Source: Daphnia carinata (lineage: Eukaryota; Arthropoda; Branchiopoda; Diplostraca; Daphniidae). Taken from it: a DNA stretch of 64,000 bases. Below are positions 48,036 to 59,285 of this stretch, one piece after another. The DNA is taken from assembly GCF_022539665.2 (NCBI RefSeq), contig NC_081333.1, positions 10,600,971 through 10,664,970 on the forward strand, in the 5' to 3' direction. A program made the translations under genes and the position numbers. Position 1 is the first letter of the stretch. Each line of letters begins with the position of its first letter. Below the pieces are notes generated by a model, which saw only the letters and a program-made list of their open reading frames with translations, ran no database searches and had not been told where the DNA came from.

Positions 48036-51000
48036 TTAACTGACGTATTTAACGGTAACAATTGTATCTAGGGTATCAGGGGCGTGCAAGAAGGGTCTTG
48101 TTCCATCAGATGCAACAAACTGATTCACTTGGCATTCAAACAGGACGGTATAGTCTAGTAGGTCGATGCAGATTTGCTAGTGAATGACAAACGGGTTAAT
48201 TGGAAAGTTACATCTTCCACGAAATGTATGTAATAAATAATTGCCAGTTACCCTAGTGAGTTCGTTGGCATTGGTTGTGAAAACACCCGCGAAGCCTTTC
48301 CGTTTGGCCAGTGAAAGGATTTCTTCTTCCATCTTCTGGATGAGATAAACATTCTCTACTGGAGTGATTGTCTCTGCCGTTGCCATCATAAAGCTATGAA
48401 TCAACAAGTTTTTTCGCTTTTCAAAGTGTTTCGCTATAACCGGACCCTCGATAGACTCGAGAAATTCAAGAATATATGCCAAACGGCTAGTTTTTAGTTC
48501 GACAACTGGTTCGTCAAAAAGATCGAAATTGAGTGTCACGGCTACGATGTTTCCACTATTATCTTTGATGGCAAAGCTAAAAAGAGAACCTTTCAGAAAG
48601 GAGTGTTATGGTGAAGTTTAATTTGGTTTAACCTCAACCCAGCTGCTACCAACGGCTCCCAGAGCTCTTCCATGAAGATTTCGTGGTCCTGGCGAGTGAC
48701 GCCAATCAACAGATCAAGCTCTGATTTCTCCGAGAAGCAACGGCTGACAATCCTAACATGAAATCAATTTCTTTACGTTTCGTGCCACAAGCTTCATTAT
48801 TTTAATGACGGTAAGTACCTGATAACTTCTTCCTTGACTGACGTATCGAGCGTTTCCACTATGTAACCAGAAAGTCGATGACATGTGTGTGTTTTTGTTA
48901 TCAGATGTCGTTGCGAAAGTTCTGGAACTAGCTCTTTTAGCTGAGAGGCTGCTAGGAATTCGGTTAAATCTGCCATGATGTAATGGTATGAGGTCACATG
49001 AAACGATTACGTAATCATGTTCTCCGTAACTATTGGTTACCTATGTGAAAGCCTTGATCTTTTAGCTTGGTGACCACATTGACAGCATTGAGGGAATTGC
49101 CTCCAATTTCGAAAAAATTGTCCGAAAGTTGAACAAGTCTACCAAATGAACTGCCGACTATCGAATGGACTGTCTTCAAAAGGGCTCTCTCTTCGCGACT
49201 GAATTCATTTCCCTCCCATATTTTTAAATTATTAGTTCTGCCTGTGTTACACGCAAAGAGCCATTATCACAGTTTTTGCTATTAGATCAAGACTAAAAGT
49301 CTGTTTACCATTTTGTTTGTGGAGTTGATCAGCGTAGATGTGCATGAGTTTCTGACGATCGACTTTACCGTTGACGAGCAATGGTATCTCGTCGATTACC
49401 ACAAGCTAAAAAATCGAACAGCAACAGTTGACTGAAATCGAAGAAAAATCTCATGAACGGGAAAATTACCTTTGGCATCATATAAGATAAAAGCTTGTCT
49501 TTCACTCGCTCTTTGATTGTTTCAACGGTGGTTCCTTTTTGGATGGGTATCACAAAAGCCACGATTTCCTTTTGAGGAAGACAACAAACATAATTAGCTT
49601 GGCAAAAACTGTTGATGCCGAAAGTCAAAAGATTCCACTATGACAGACCTGCTCAGGTTCTCCAGGTTTGTAACTAAGAACAACACACGTCGAGACCAGT
49701 TTGCTACCTTCAATGGCAGCATTAATTTCACTCAGATCAACACGGTGGCCTCGGATTTTGACTTGCGAATCAGCGCGCCCGAAATAGTAAAGTTGGCCAT
49801 TGATGATCTTGCCGTAGTCACCCGTTCGAAACATTACGTCGTAACCTTTCAAAGAGTTAGTTATTTTAAAATGATTTTTTCAAGAAGTAACTATTTAAAC
49901 CCAATGAAGACCTGGAGTGCTGTCAACTTGATTTTTCACGAAACGTTCCATTTCCCGGTTTCTGACGTAACCCGAACACAGGTGACTTCCAGCAACGTAG
50001 AGCTCTCCAATTTCGCCGTCATCTACAAGCTCTTTTGAGGCGTCCAACAGGTATATGGCACAGTTATCCATGGGTTTACCTATTGTCACCGGTTTCATAC
50101 CGTTCAGTGTTAGTCAAATTGGGTCTTCTGTATTCGGACTATAACTATACTCGTACCAATAGGAATCTTTTCCTCAATCAAAGAGGCTAGCACATCTTCG
50201 CGGGATCTGAAAGTGGCATAGGTGACGTCACCCATTAATTCAGTGCTGCCGTAATAATTGGAAATAACTGTGCCGGCCGGAAAACAATCGTAGAATTCGA
50301 GAAGTAGCTCGCCAGTGAGAATTTCTCCTGAACAAACCCACGTCTTGAGATGTTGAAGAGGATAATATCCATTATCGGTAAGTGGCAAAGACAAGTCCGT
50401 CGTTCGGGTACGAGATTTCAAAAGGGTTAGCATCGCTTTGAGAAGCGATGGGACTAAGACGAGGCGCGTTATTTTGCATTGATCCAGGAGATCGATGAAA
50501 CGCTGTGCGTCCTGAATGACGGGCTTGGACACGACCTCAACTGGTTGCCCGATCAATAAGGGAGCCCAAATTTCAGCGATGGAGTCAACGAACGTAAGAG
50601 CCGTTTTGAAACAGCCCACCTCTGTGGAATGGAAAGGAAAAGTGCGCCACTGCCAATTGAGTCGGTGGAGTATTGTTGCGTGCTCCAGACGGACGCCTTT
50701 GGGAACTCCCGTCGATCCCGAAGTGTAAAGCACAGCTGCCAAAACATTTCGTACTCGTGGAGCAGTTTCATTTCCTCTTGTCTCTGCGTTGAATACGATA
50801 TATGCTTCACTGCTCTCCTTGTTTTCGAGATCAAAGACGGGCATGTTGAGCCCAACAACGACGGAAGCAAAAGCCGTTGCTCGCAGAATGGATCCGGCGG
50901 TGAGCAGTAAAATAGGTTGGGCATCTCGAAGGATATGGGAGACTCTATCAGCTGGGAATGTCGGGTCGAGCGGCAGGTAAGCGGCGCCAATTTTGAAAAT

Positions 51001-51438
51001 GGCCAACAAACTAACAATTAGCTCGATATCAGGAAACAGGTTGACCGCCACGATCTTGTCACCATCCGGCTGCGGCAGTAATTCAATAATACGCGCCAAT
51101 CGCTCTGCCAGTTCCGTTGCTTTAGTGTTCAGCTCGGCAAAGGTGATGGCCTGTCCGCTGTCACGCAATGCTTCGCGCATAGCTAGTTTTGGATTGTCTG
51201 ACAGAGCTTTGTTCAGGACTGCGTCCAACGTCAAACACTCTCCACCTTCACAGCGGATTGCCTGGCTTTCTCCGCGAAGAAATGATCGTCCGTCCATCTC
51301 GCCAGTTTTGGTTAGAATGACTTCAATTTCACTGCGATCGCGTCTTGTTAAATACGGAAACCGGTTGAGCACATTCGCCTCTGGCAAATATACTGTAGCT
51401 GAAAGAAATAAAAATTGCAAGCCGAATGTTCCGACAGA
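47805..51438 (-). repeat. Duplicated block, copy A (ebony A with flanks)
   Basis: Similar along its length to 54235-58222, in the same orientation. The match starts at an AGCATTT(T/G)AAAATT-type segment beyond the 3' end of the gene and ends in a GCAAGCC-AA-CCGACAGA segment upstream of the coding region. Exons are highly alike and introns recognisably alike; outside these limits I see no similarity. The limits were judged by eye. Confidence 0.75.
48036..51297 (-). CDS. ebony: Ebony-type beta-alanyl amine synthetase, copy A
   Basis: Stand-alone NRPS-like enzyme that activates beta-alanine as an adenylate, loads it on a carrier domain and joins it to an amine such as dopamine or histamine. Ten coding exons on the minus strand: 51297-50157, 50079-49912, 49845-49649, 49568-49470, 49405-49309, 49241-49041, 48969-48819, 48752-48633, 48576-48252, 48176-48036. 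Phases agree and give 879 aa, the same as Drosophila Ebony as I recall it. The adenylation domain has TSGSTG at 192-197, Asp238 in TFVDS, YGSTE at 349-353, RTGDYG at 443-448 and NGKVDR at 547-552. The carrier domain has EIGGNSL with the pantetheine Ser617. The C-terminal GNAT-like amine-selecting domain has [19 protein letters not shown] and [10 protein letters not shown]. The ATG at 51297 is shared in position with copy B. A splice acceptor at 51399 indicates a spliced leader. Confidence 0.93.
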
Positions 51439-54400
51439 GACAGTATCTAAACTTTTTCTGTGTTAAACGACCTCTACCTTGCCTTTCAGTGCGCAATATT
51501 CCGCGCTCTCTTTATTATTGATTTCATCATTAGTTTTTCCTTCACCAGGTTTTCCATTGGTAAACTCTTATTTACCTTGGCTCTCTTTTGTTGTTTTATT
51601 TTCTTCCTGTTTTAGATTTTTCAGCGTCAGTGCTATGGGGCTTTATTTCATACTCGACCTCGTCCAAAAGATAAGAGGCGTCATCAGAACAATGGTGTTG
51701 CATTTGTAGTAATCAAGAAAGATTATGATTTGTTATTTTGCTCCATTTGCTCTGTTACTTACAGGTTAGCTAGAGAGCCAACATTAAATCCCTTCAACTC
51801 CTTTCACAGTGTGAGACATTGCGCCATAAATCCAATGACAGAAAGCGATCAGAAATCGCCTTCCGGTGATGCGGTAAGCAAGGTCCGTGAAAAGCATAAC
51901 AAAATTGCACACGCATAGTATGAAATTTGGGCTGCGCGCAGGTGAGAATTCGTCACGGTTTCTATACTTCCATCGGCTCACTCCCATGTCGATACCAGCA
52001 TTGGTAGCCGCAATTATAGTATTATAAAAACCAGCTCGTAGCTAGCACACAAAGCTTTAGTATGTTTATTTACAGCAGTAAAAGAATACTGGAATAGGAA
52101 AAGAAATACATTAATTCCTAGTATCGTCAAGAGTCATAAGTGAAACTACCTTTATGATAATGACAAAACCGCAACCTGAATGTGTATATCAGTACAAAAC
52201 TTCCCTCTGCACGCACGCTTTCACGCTACAATTGTTTTTAATTTTCCCTGATAATCAAAACAGCCATTTTGCACTGAAAACTAACCGTGGAGAACTGATG
52301 ATTCATTTTGGAGGCTAAGTTTAGAAGGCAATTACCTTGTTTTGTCTAACCGCATAAGTCGTTGCTTTCAATGTTACTGCTGAATTTTTCGCAGACCCAT
52401 AGGAAAACTACACATCAAATCGTTATTGGTTCATGTAGATTGCTTGTTAAATGGTTCTATTTTATTTATTCGTTTCTAAGGAAGAGGCAATTAAGGAAAA
52501 AAGAGTCTTAAGGAAGTTTGGGTTTCAGTTTCTTTATATAAAATCTATTTTTGAATTCCATGGTCGTTTGCATAATCGCAGAATAAAAAAGACGGGCACA
52601 GAACAGATTTGTTCAGCTCAATCTCATTTTCTACGACACCTGTGGGTTGGAGATCACTTCAGTTACAGTAGACTACACTTCCCTCTTTCAAATATAGCCC
52701 ATGAATTACGTAACATGAATGCAGGATTTCACTGCTAGCAAAAGGTCAATCAACTCAACTCTCTCCCTTTTCTGCATATCTTTAGCTTGTTTTTTTTGCG
52801 AAGCAATCGGAGTACAATGAACGAAACCACTGCCGGAGAAAAGTTTTAGTGGGTGCTTTGTAACTTTTTTCCAAAACCTCACGAGGGGCGAAACTCGCTT
52901 ATGGTAGCATTGCGAGAAGATCGACCACTACTACTTTTACCTGCCCGCTTTGTTTGTACATGTGGTACTACACATCGCAATCTTTGCCAAAGAAAAGGAA
53001 AAATCGAGCTGCACTTACACCTTTTTTGTGTACACATCGACCCACATTGATGGCGCTGAAGAACAAAACCAACCCACACCAAAACGAAAGCACGCGAGTG
53101 TTCCAGAAACGATATACATTCTAATTGGGAACCCTGACCTGTTGCTGATCACTGGAACAAGGTAAAGAAATTTTCTGAATACGAGACAGATGGTAAAAAT
53201 AATATAGCTACAATAATGCGCAAACGCCAAGAATGGATGTGTTGGCTTACACAACAATTCGTGAATGGCATGAGGGAACCTTCCTTCTTTAGGTTTTTTA
53301 TTTCATAATAGCCTACTCTTTTTCAGTCAAACGTGGCAATTATGTTTGCTGACAAACTGGTCATTCAGCACACGTCCTTCAAAAATTTTGAATGAGTCAA
53401 GGATTCGTTTATGGTGCCACATCAAGTAATTCTTTAAATCTTTTAGATTGGCACATCACGAGTCTTTCTCGCTGAAACAATGCAAAAATTGGCAGTGTTT
53501 TGCATTGTTTAGTCTACTTCTGCTGTATGTATTTTCATTTCCTTTCTTTTTATTAACACGCGAGTCACCTTGAATAGCAATTTTCAATGGCTGAATGCAT
53601 TAAAAAGATTCAGCTTTTGTTTTGCTGCCAGTAAAGGTTGTTCCGCGAAAAGGCAATGAGTCTCTCTGTCATGTTGCTGGGCGTTTATTTTTCCTTTGAA
53701 TGTTCTAGATTTGCATACCACGGGTTTTTCCCGTTCAAACAATCCAAAATAGGCAATATTTTGCACTTTTTTTTATTTCTGCTGTATTTCCTTTTTCGTC
53801 TTCTTCATTAGAAGGCGAACTTCACCTGAACAATAACCTGCGATGCTGAATCCGTTAAGAAGATTCAGCTTTTGTTTTTTTTGCCATCAAATCTTGTTCC
53901 ACAAACAGACGATGCGTCTCTCGGTTATTTTTATGGGCGTCTATGTTTTCATTTCACATCACCAATTTGAGGTGATGCCAACGGTTAAAACTTGTTGAAG
54001 GTTGGGCTTCCATCCGCTTCTACTCATTCCACGTTCTAGTATAAAGAGGCGACCTTCATTTATTTATTTGCTATTTATTTTTTTACGACAGGAAAAACTA
54101 AAGCTGTGCTCAGTCATCCGACAACCATTTTTACTCATGAGCGGTCACCGTTTTTTTCTGTATTATTTTAGTTTATCCCGTATTAGACTTCACCCTGCTA
54201 CAACAAGGTAACCAAACTGTATGGCAAGCCCGCAGCATTTTAAAATTTTTCTTTTTTCAAAGTACAGCTTCATGTGGTTCCCGTCATGACACACAGAATC
54301 AAATGAGTACATGTTCTTATTATTTAAAGCGAACGCAAACGGTAATACGCTTTGCTTTAAAAAACGTTTGCTGTATTAGAGTCAATTATGTTGTCGTTTG

Positions 54401-54460
54401 GCAGTTCTACTAGGCTCACCAGGAGTTTTCAAAATATTATAACTGGATTCACTGGAAAGT
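51298..54460. other. Between ebony A and ebony B
   Basis: Upstream region of copy A and downstream region of copy B. A minus-strand TTTCTTTCAG acceptor with exon start at 51398 supports a spliced leader for copy A, so its promoter lies higher in this interval. From 54235 the sequence belongs to the duplicated block. A pair of imperfect direct repeats occupies 53443-53950. I recognise no gene here. Confidence 0.55.
53443..53950. repeat. Two imperfect direct repeats of about 255 bp
   Basis: The first copy starts near 53443 and the second near 53703. Shared landmarks in order are CACGAGTCTTTCTCG versus CACGGGTTTTTCCCG, AAACAAT-CAAAA, TTCTGCTGTAT, AAGATTCAGCTTTTGTTTT, TTGTTCC, GTCTCTC and GGGCGT. 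Divergence is substantial. They lie between ebony A and B and do not show coding capacity. Confidence 0.65.
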
Positions 54461-57400
54461 TTAATGGATGTATTTAACTGTAACAGTTGAATACTGGGTA
54501 TCAGGAGCGTGCAAGAAGGGTCTTGTTCCATCAGATGCGACGAACTGATTCACTTGGCATTCGAACAGGACGGTATAGTCCAGGAGATCGTCGCAGATTT
54601 GCTGGTGAATGACAAGGCGAGTTAGTTTGGGCTGCAGCATTTTCGATCAAAGGTATAAAATGATCAGTTTTTGGCAGTTACCCTCGTGAGTTCGTTAGTG
54701 TTGGTTGTGAAAACACCCACGAAGCCTTTCCGTTTGGCCAGTGCCAGAATTTCTTCTTCCGTTTTCTGAATGAGTTTGACATTTTCTAGTGCACTGAATG
54801 TCTCTGCCGTTGCCATCATAAAACTATGGATCAATAAGTTGTTTCGCTTTTCAAAGTGTTTCTCTCTGACAGGAGCCTCAATCGACTCGAGAAATTCAAA
54901 GACGTATGCCAAACGGCGGGCTTTTGGTTCAACCACTGGCTCATCAAAAAGATCGAAATTTAGTGCCACGGCGCCGACGTTTCCACTCTCATCCTTGAGG
55001 ACAAAGCTAATAACGAAACAATAGTCGGACAACAGTAGTGCACTGAAATTTAATCATGTTTTAACCTCAACTCAGCTGCCACCAACGGCTCCCAGAGCTC
55101 TTCCATGAAGATTTCGTAATCCTCGCGAGTGACGCCAGTCAACAGTTCAAGCTCTGCTTTCTCCGAGAAGCTATGGCTAATAATCCTAACATCAAATCGA
55201 TTTCACTAAGCTATGCTCGACACGTTGAAAAGTTTGTAGATGTTTGTAGCTGGGGCTAGTACCTAATGACGTCTTCCTTTACTGATGCATCAAGCATTTC
55301 TACTACGTGATCGTAAAGTTGAGGACATGTGTGCGTCTTTGATCCCGGCTTTGCGGGCAAAAGTTCTGGAACTAGATCTCGTAGTTGGGAGGCTCCTAGG
55401 AATTCGGTTAAATCTGCCGTGATGTAATGGTATGAGGTTGCGTGAAACGTTTACGTAACCAAGTTCTCAGTAGCTATTGATTACCTATGTGAAAGCCTTG
55501 ATCTTTTAGCTTGGTGACCACATTGACAGCATTGAGGGAATTGCCTCCAATTTCAAAAAAATTGTCCGAAAGTTGAACAAGTTTACCAGATGAAGTGCCG
55601 ATTATCGAATGGATTGTCTTTAAAAGGGCTCGTTCTTCACGACTGAATTCATTGCTGTCCCATATCGTTGAATAATTTGTTGTGCCTATGTAACATGCAA
55701 AAATCCATAATCATTGTTTGTTTTAGATTGCAATCAGAAGTTCTGTGTACCCTTTTGTTGGTGGAGTTGATCAGCGTAGATTTGCATGAGTTTCTGACGA
55801 TCAACTTTACCGTTGACGAGTAACGGTAGCTCGTCAATCACCACGAACTAAGGATTGAACGCCGATAGAAGACTGAAATTAAAGGAGAACTTCATGAACA
55901 AGAGAATTACCTTTGGCATCATGTAAGATAAGAGCTTATCCTTCATCCGCTCTTTGATTATTTCAACAGTGGTTTCTTTCTGCACAGGTATTATGAAAGC
56001 CACGATTTCCTTTTGCGGAGGACAATAAAGATGGTAAATTTCGCAAAAGCTGTTAGTGTTGAAAGTTAAATTGCTATATTATAACAAACCTGCTCAGGTT
56101 CACCGGCTTTGTAACTAAGGACGACGCATGCTGAGACTAATTTGTTCCATTCGATGGCAGCGTTGATTTCACTCAGATCAACGCGATGGCCTCGAATTTT
56201 GACTTGCGAATCAGCACGACCGAAATAGTAAAGTTGGCCGTTGATGATCCTACCGTAATCGCCCGTTCGAAACATGACGCCATAACCTTCCGCGAAGCAT
56301 ATTACCATTTAAGTTATTTTTCAAAGTCTCATTTAATCTTTTAAACCCAATGCATACCTGGTGTGTTGTCAACGTGATTTTTCAAGAAACGTTCCATTTC
56401 TCGGTTTCTCACGTAACCCGAACACAGGTGACTTCCAGCAACGTAGAGCTCTCCAATCTCACCTTCATTCACGAGCTCTTTTGACGAGTCTAACAGGTAT
56501 ATGGCACAGTTATCCATGGGTTTACCTGTTGTCATAATTTCATAGCGCTCAGCATAAATTTAACTGGAGCTTACATTCTGAAAATATTCTGCTATTACCA
56601 ATAGGAATCTTATCATCAATGAAGGAAGCAAGCACATCTTCTCGCGATCTGAAAGTCGCGTAGGTAACGTCACCCATTAATTCAGTGCTGCCGTAATAGT
56701 TGGAAATAACTGTCCCGGAAGGAAAACAATCGTAGAATTCAAGAAGTAGCTCGCCAGTGAGGATCTCTCCTGAACAAACCCACATCTTGAGATGCTGAAG
56801 AGGATAATGTTCATCGTCGGCAAGTGGCAAAGATGCGTCCGTCATTTGGACACGAGATTTCAAAAGGGTTAGCATCGCTTTGAGAAGAGATGGGACTAAG
56901 ACGAGGCGTGTTATTTTGGATCGATCCAAGAGATCGATGAAACGCTGTGCGTCCTGAATGACGGGCTTGGACACGACCTCAACGGGTTGCCCGATCAATA
57001 AGGGTGCCCAAATCTCAGCCATGGAGTCAACGAAAGTAAGAGCCGTTTTGAAACAGCCCACCTCTGTGGAATGGAAAGGAAAAGTGCGCCATTGCCAATT
57101 GAGTCGGTGGAGTATTGTTGAGTGCTCCAGACGGACGCCTTTGGGAACTCCCGTCGATCCCGAAGTGTAAAGCACAGCTGCCAAAACATTTCGTACACGT
57201 GGAGCAGTTTCATTTCCCTTTGTCTCTTCGTTGAAAGTGCTGGACGCTTCACTGCCCTTTTTGTTTTCGAGATCAAAGACTGTCACGTTGAGCTCAACAA
57301 CGACGGATGCAAATGCCGTGGCTTGCAGGATGGATCCGGTGGTGAGTAGTAAAATAGGTTGGGCATCTTGAAGGATGTGTGAGACTCTATCAGCTGGGAA

Positions 57401-58222
57401 TGTTGGATCGAGTGGCAAATAAGCGGCGCCAATTTTGAAAATGGCCAGCAAGCTAACAATTAGCTCGATATCAGGAAACAGGTTGACCGCCACGATCTTG
57501 TCACCTTCTGGTGGGGGTAGTGATTCAACAGCTCGCGCTAACCGCTCAGCCAACTGCGTTGCTTTTCTGTTCAACTCGGCAAAGGTGATGACCATCCCGT
57601 TGTGATGCAGTGCTTCACGCTCGCCTAGTTCTGGATTCTCTGACAGAGCTTTATTCAAGACTGCGTCCAACGTGAAACACTCGCCATCATCACTGAGGTT
57701 TGGATGGCTTTCACCGCGAAGAAAGGATCGTCCTTCCATGTCGCCGGTTCTCACTAGACTGACACGGAGTTCCATGCAATCGCGTCACGTTAAATAAGAA
57801 ACCGGTTGAGCTCTTTCGCCGCTGGCAAACAGTGATGGAAGAGATAAAATAGCTCGACCGGAATAAATGAAGGAAGCGGTTGGCATTGTTGCTGTCGGCC
57901 GTGTAATTTGAGTTCCGTCTCCTCTTTTTGACAAGCTTTGGTAACTGGTTGCTTGTCACTTTAAATTGAAAAAGCGCTACCAGTATGCAAGCGTCCACCG
58001 CTTTCTGCATTATGAATGTAATCTCCACGCATAGGGAGGAAATAAATAATTACTCCTTCCCTGCAGACGTTCGGAGATTGAAACAGAATCATTGGGCGAG
58101 CATCCGCTGTTTCCGGACATCGGCCAATGACGTTTTCAATCTTTCACTTCCTTTTGCTGGTTGACGTTTATGATTCATGGGATGGAACAAAAATATAGCA
58201 AGCCAAACTTACCGACAGAACC
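54235..58222 (-). repeat. Duplicated block, copy B (ebony B with flanks)
   Basis: Partner of 47805-51438. It is longer because about 335 bp (roughly 57840-58175) are present upstream of the coding region that copy A lacks at the matching place. Flanking similarity resumes at the GCAAGCC-AA-CCGACAGA segment near 58200. Confidence 0.7.
54461..57739 (-). CDS. ebony: Ebony-type beta-alanyl amine synthetase, copy B
   Basis: Tandem paralogue of copy A, with the same role expected. Ten coding exons: 57739-56599, 56525-56358, 56286-56090, 56009-55911, 55847-55751, 55685-55485, 55413-55263, 55185-55066, 55006-54682, 54601-54461. Every exon has exactly the length of its copy A partner, giving 879 aa, with no stop or frameshift. 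All motifs are kept: [14 protein letters not shown] (Ile to Met next to the key Asp), YGSTE, RTGDYG, the carrier [14 protein letters not shown] and the C-terminal [10 protein letters not shown]. An upstream in-frame ATG at 57775 would add 12 residues. I prefer 57739 because copy A shares it and lacks the other. The copy A leader acceptor is not conserved, and extra sequence interrupts the leader, so copy B may use a different promoter. Most substitutions against A look conservative, as in a young functional pair. Confidence 0.93.
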
Positions 58223-58704
58223 ATTTTACGATCTCAGTTATCTTCTATGTGTTTGTTTTTGCACTTTTCATCCTAGTCTGGGTTCAATCAGCGATGGTGG
58301 AAAATTGCTTAAATCTTTTATTATTAGGTTCTACGGTGAAGTCAGTTGCCCGTCAAAATCAGTTTAATCCAACCAGTGAATGGTATTCAGCTTCATTGAT
58401 AATTTTTATGGTAGAAATTTCGTGGGTATTTACGACTTTTTGTGGCAACATTGCCTTAAAAATGATCACCTATCCTTCACATTTACCTGTGTCCTTGGGC
58501 ATTACCTGTACGTGGAATTTTAGAGTAGTGGAAAGGAAAATGTGTAAAGAAAGGTCGTTCCTGTCGTTTTTCCTGGAAGCACAAAATAGTATTCTGCCCC
58601 ATCCTTTTCTCATTATCTCAACATCAGTTTTTCTATGTATTTCAGTTCAGTCAGAAATTGCAATTGTGCAAAGAAGGTTACGGAAGTTATTTAGTCTGCC
58701 GTAG
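58177..58704 (+). other. Unassigned 175-codon open frame
   Basis: The longest open frame in the window that does not overlap an identified gene. The product would have hydrophobic stretches near its N-terminus and in the middle, for example FYVFVFALFILVWV, and no motif I recognise. It starts with ATG but has no clear exon or promoter context, and it lies antisense to the likely promoter region of ebony B. Composition is ordinary for intergenic DNA here. I list it because of its length only; chance is a serious alternative. Confidence 0.15.
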
Positions 58705-58916
58705 GTACAAGTATGATTATTGTGTTAGTTCAAACAGGTTTCAGTGAGACAATCCAACGTTATCTCAGGCATCTTGTGCTCTTTATTGAATTATTTTCAT
58801 TTCCACGTTTTTCACCTTGCGCAAAAGATTGCTTTTGATTATCAAAGGCTATTCTGAGATTTGGCCGGCACAACTTTGATAATATTTCAGCGTCAATGAT
58901 TCTGGATGTGTATATA

Positions 58917-58932
58917 TGTGTGTGTGTGTGTG
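58917..58932. repeat. (TG)8 microsatellite
   Basis: Eight TG dinucleotides in a row on the plus strand, preceded by a short TA stretch, downstream of ebony C. Confidence 0.9.
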
Positions 58933-59285
58933 TCGGATTCAGCGTACACTCATTGAGTTGGTAATACTGTGGTATATTATAATTCTTTGTAGCATTCTAA
59001 ATGAAATTAAGTACATAGTAATCAAATAGAATATGTTAATTGCGCCAGTTTGACGCGATTGATTGCGATCAGACATCAAATGATGCATTATCTCGTCTTT
59101 TGCATTATTCTGTCCCAATAAATGTCAGATGTTATTTGAAAACAATTAAGACTTTTTCGACTTTGTAGATGGATTTCCGCGATTGCGTTGGCAGGTACGA
59201 TGGTGTTCCAGATATGTGGTTGTACGTATATAGTTGGTCTCTTCTTTTCAGAGTTCCATTTGTTGCTATAAATCAACTAATCATG

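Larger units (their letters stand above)
57740..59285. other. Between ebony B and ebony C
   Basis: Upstream region of copy B and downstream region of copy C. It holds the roughly 335-bp segment absent from copy A (about 57840-58175), an unassigned plus-strand open frame (58177-58704) and a TG repeat (58917-58932). The promoter of copy B must lie here, but I cannot place it. Confidence 0.5.

Noticed and set aside
50553-51017. 154-codon minus-strand open frame and several plus-strand frames over ebony A and B
   Set aside because: These are alternate-frame shadows of the ebony adenylation exons; matching shadows appear in both copies because the DNA is duplicated.
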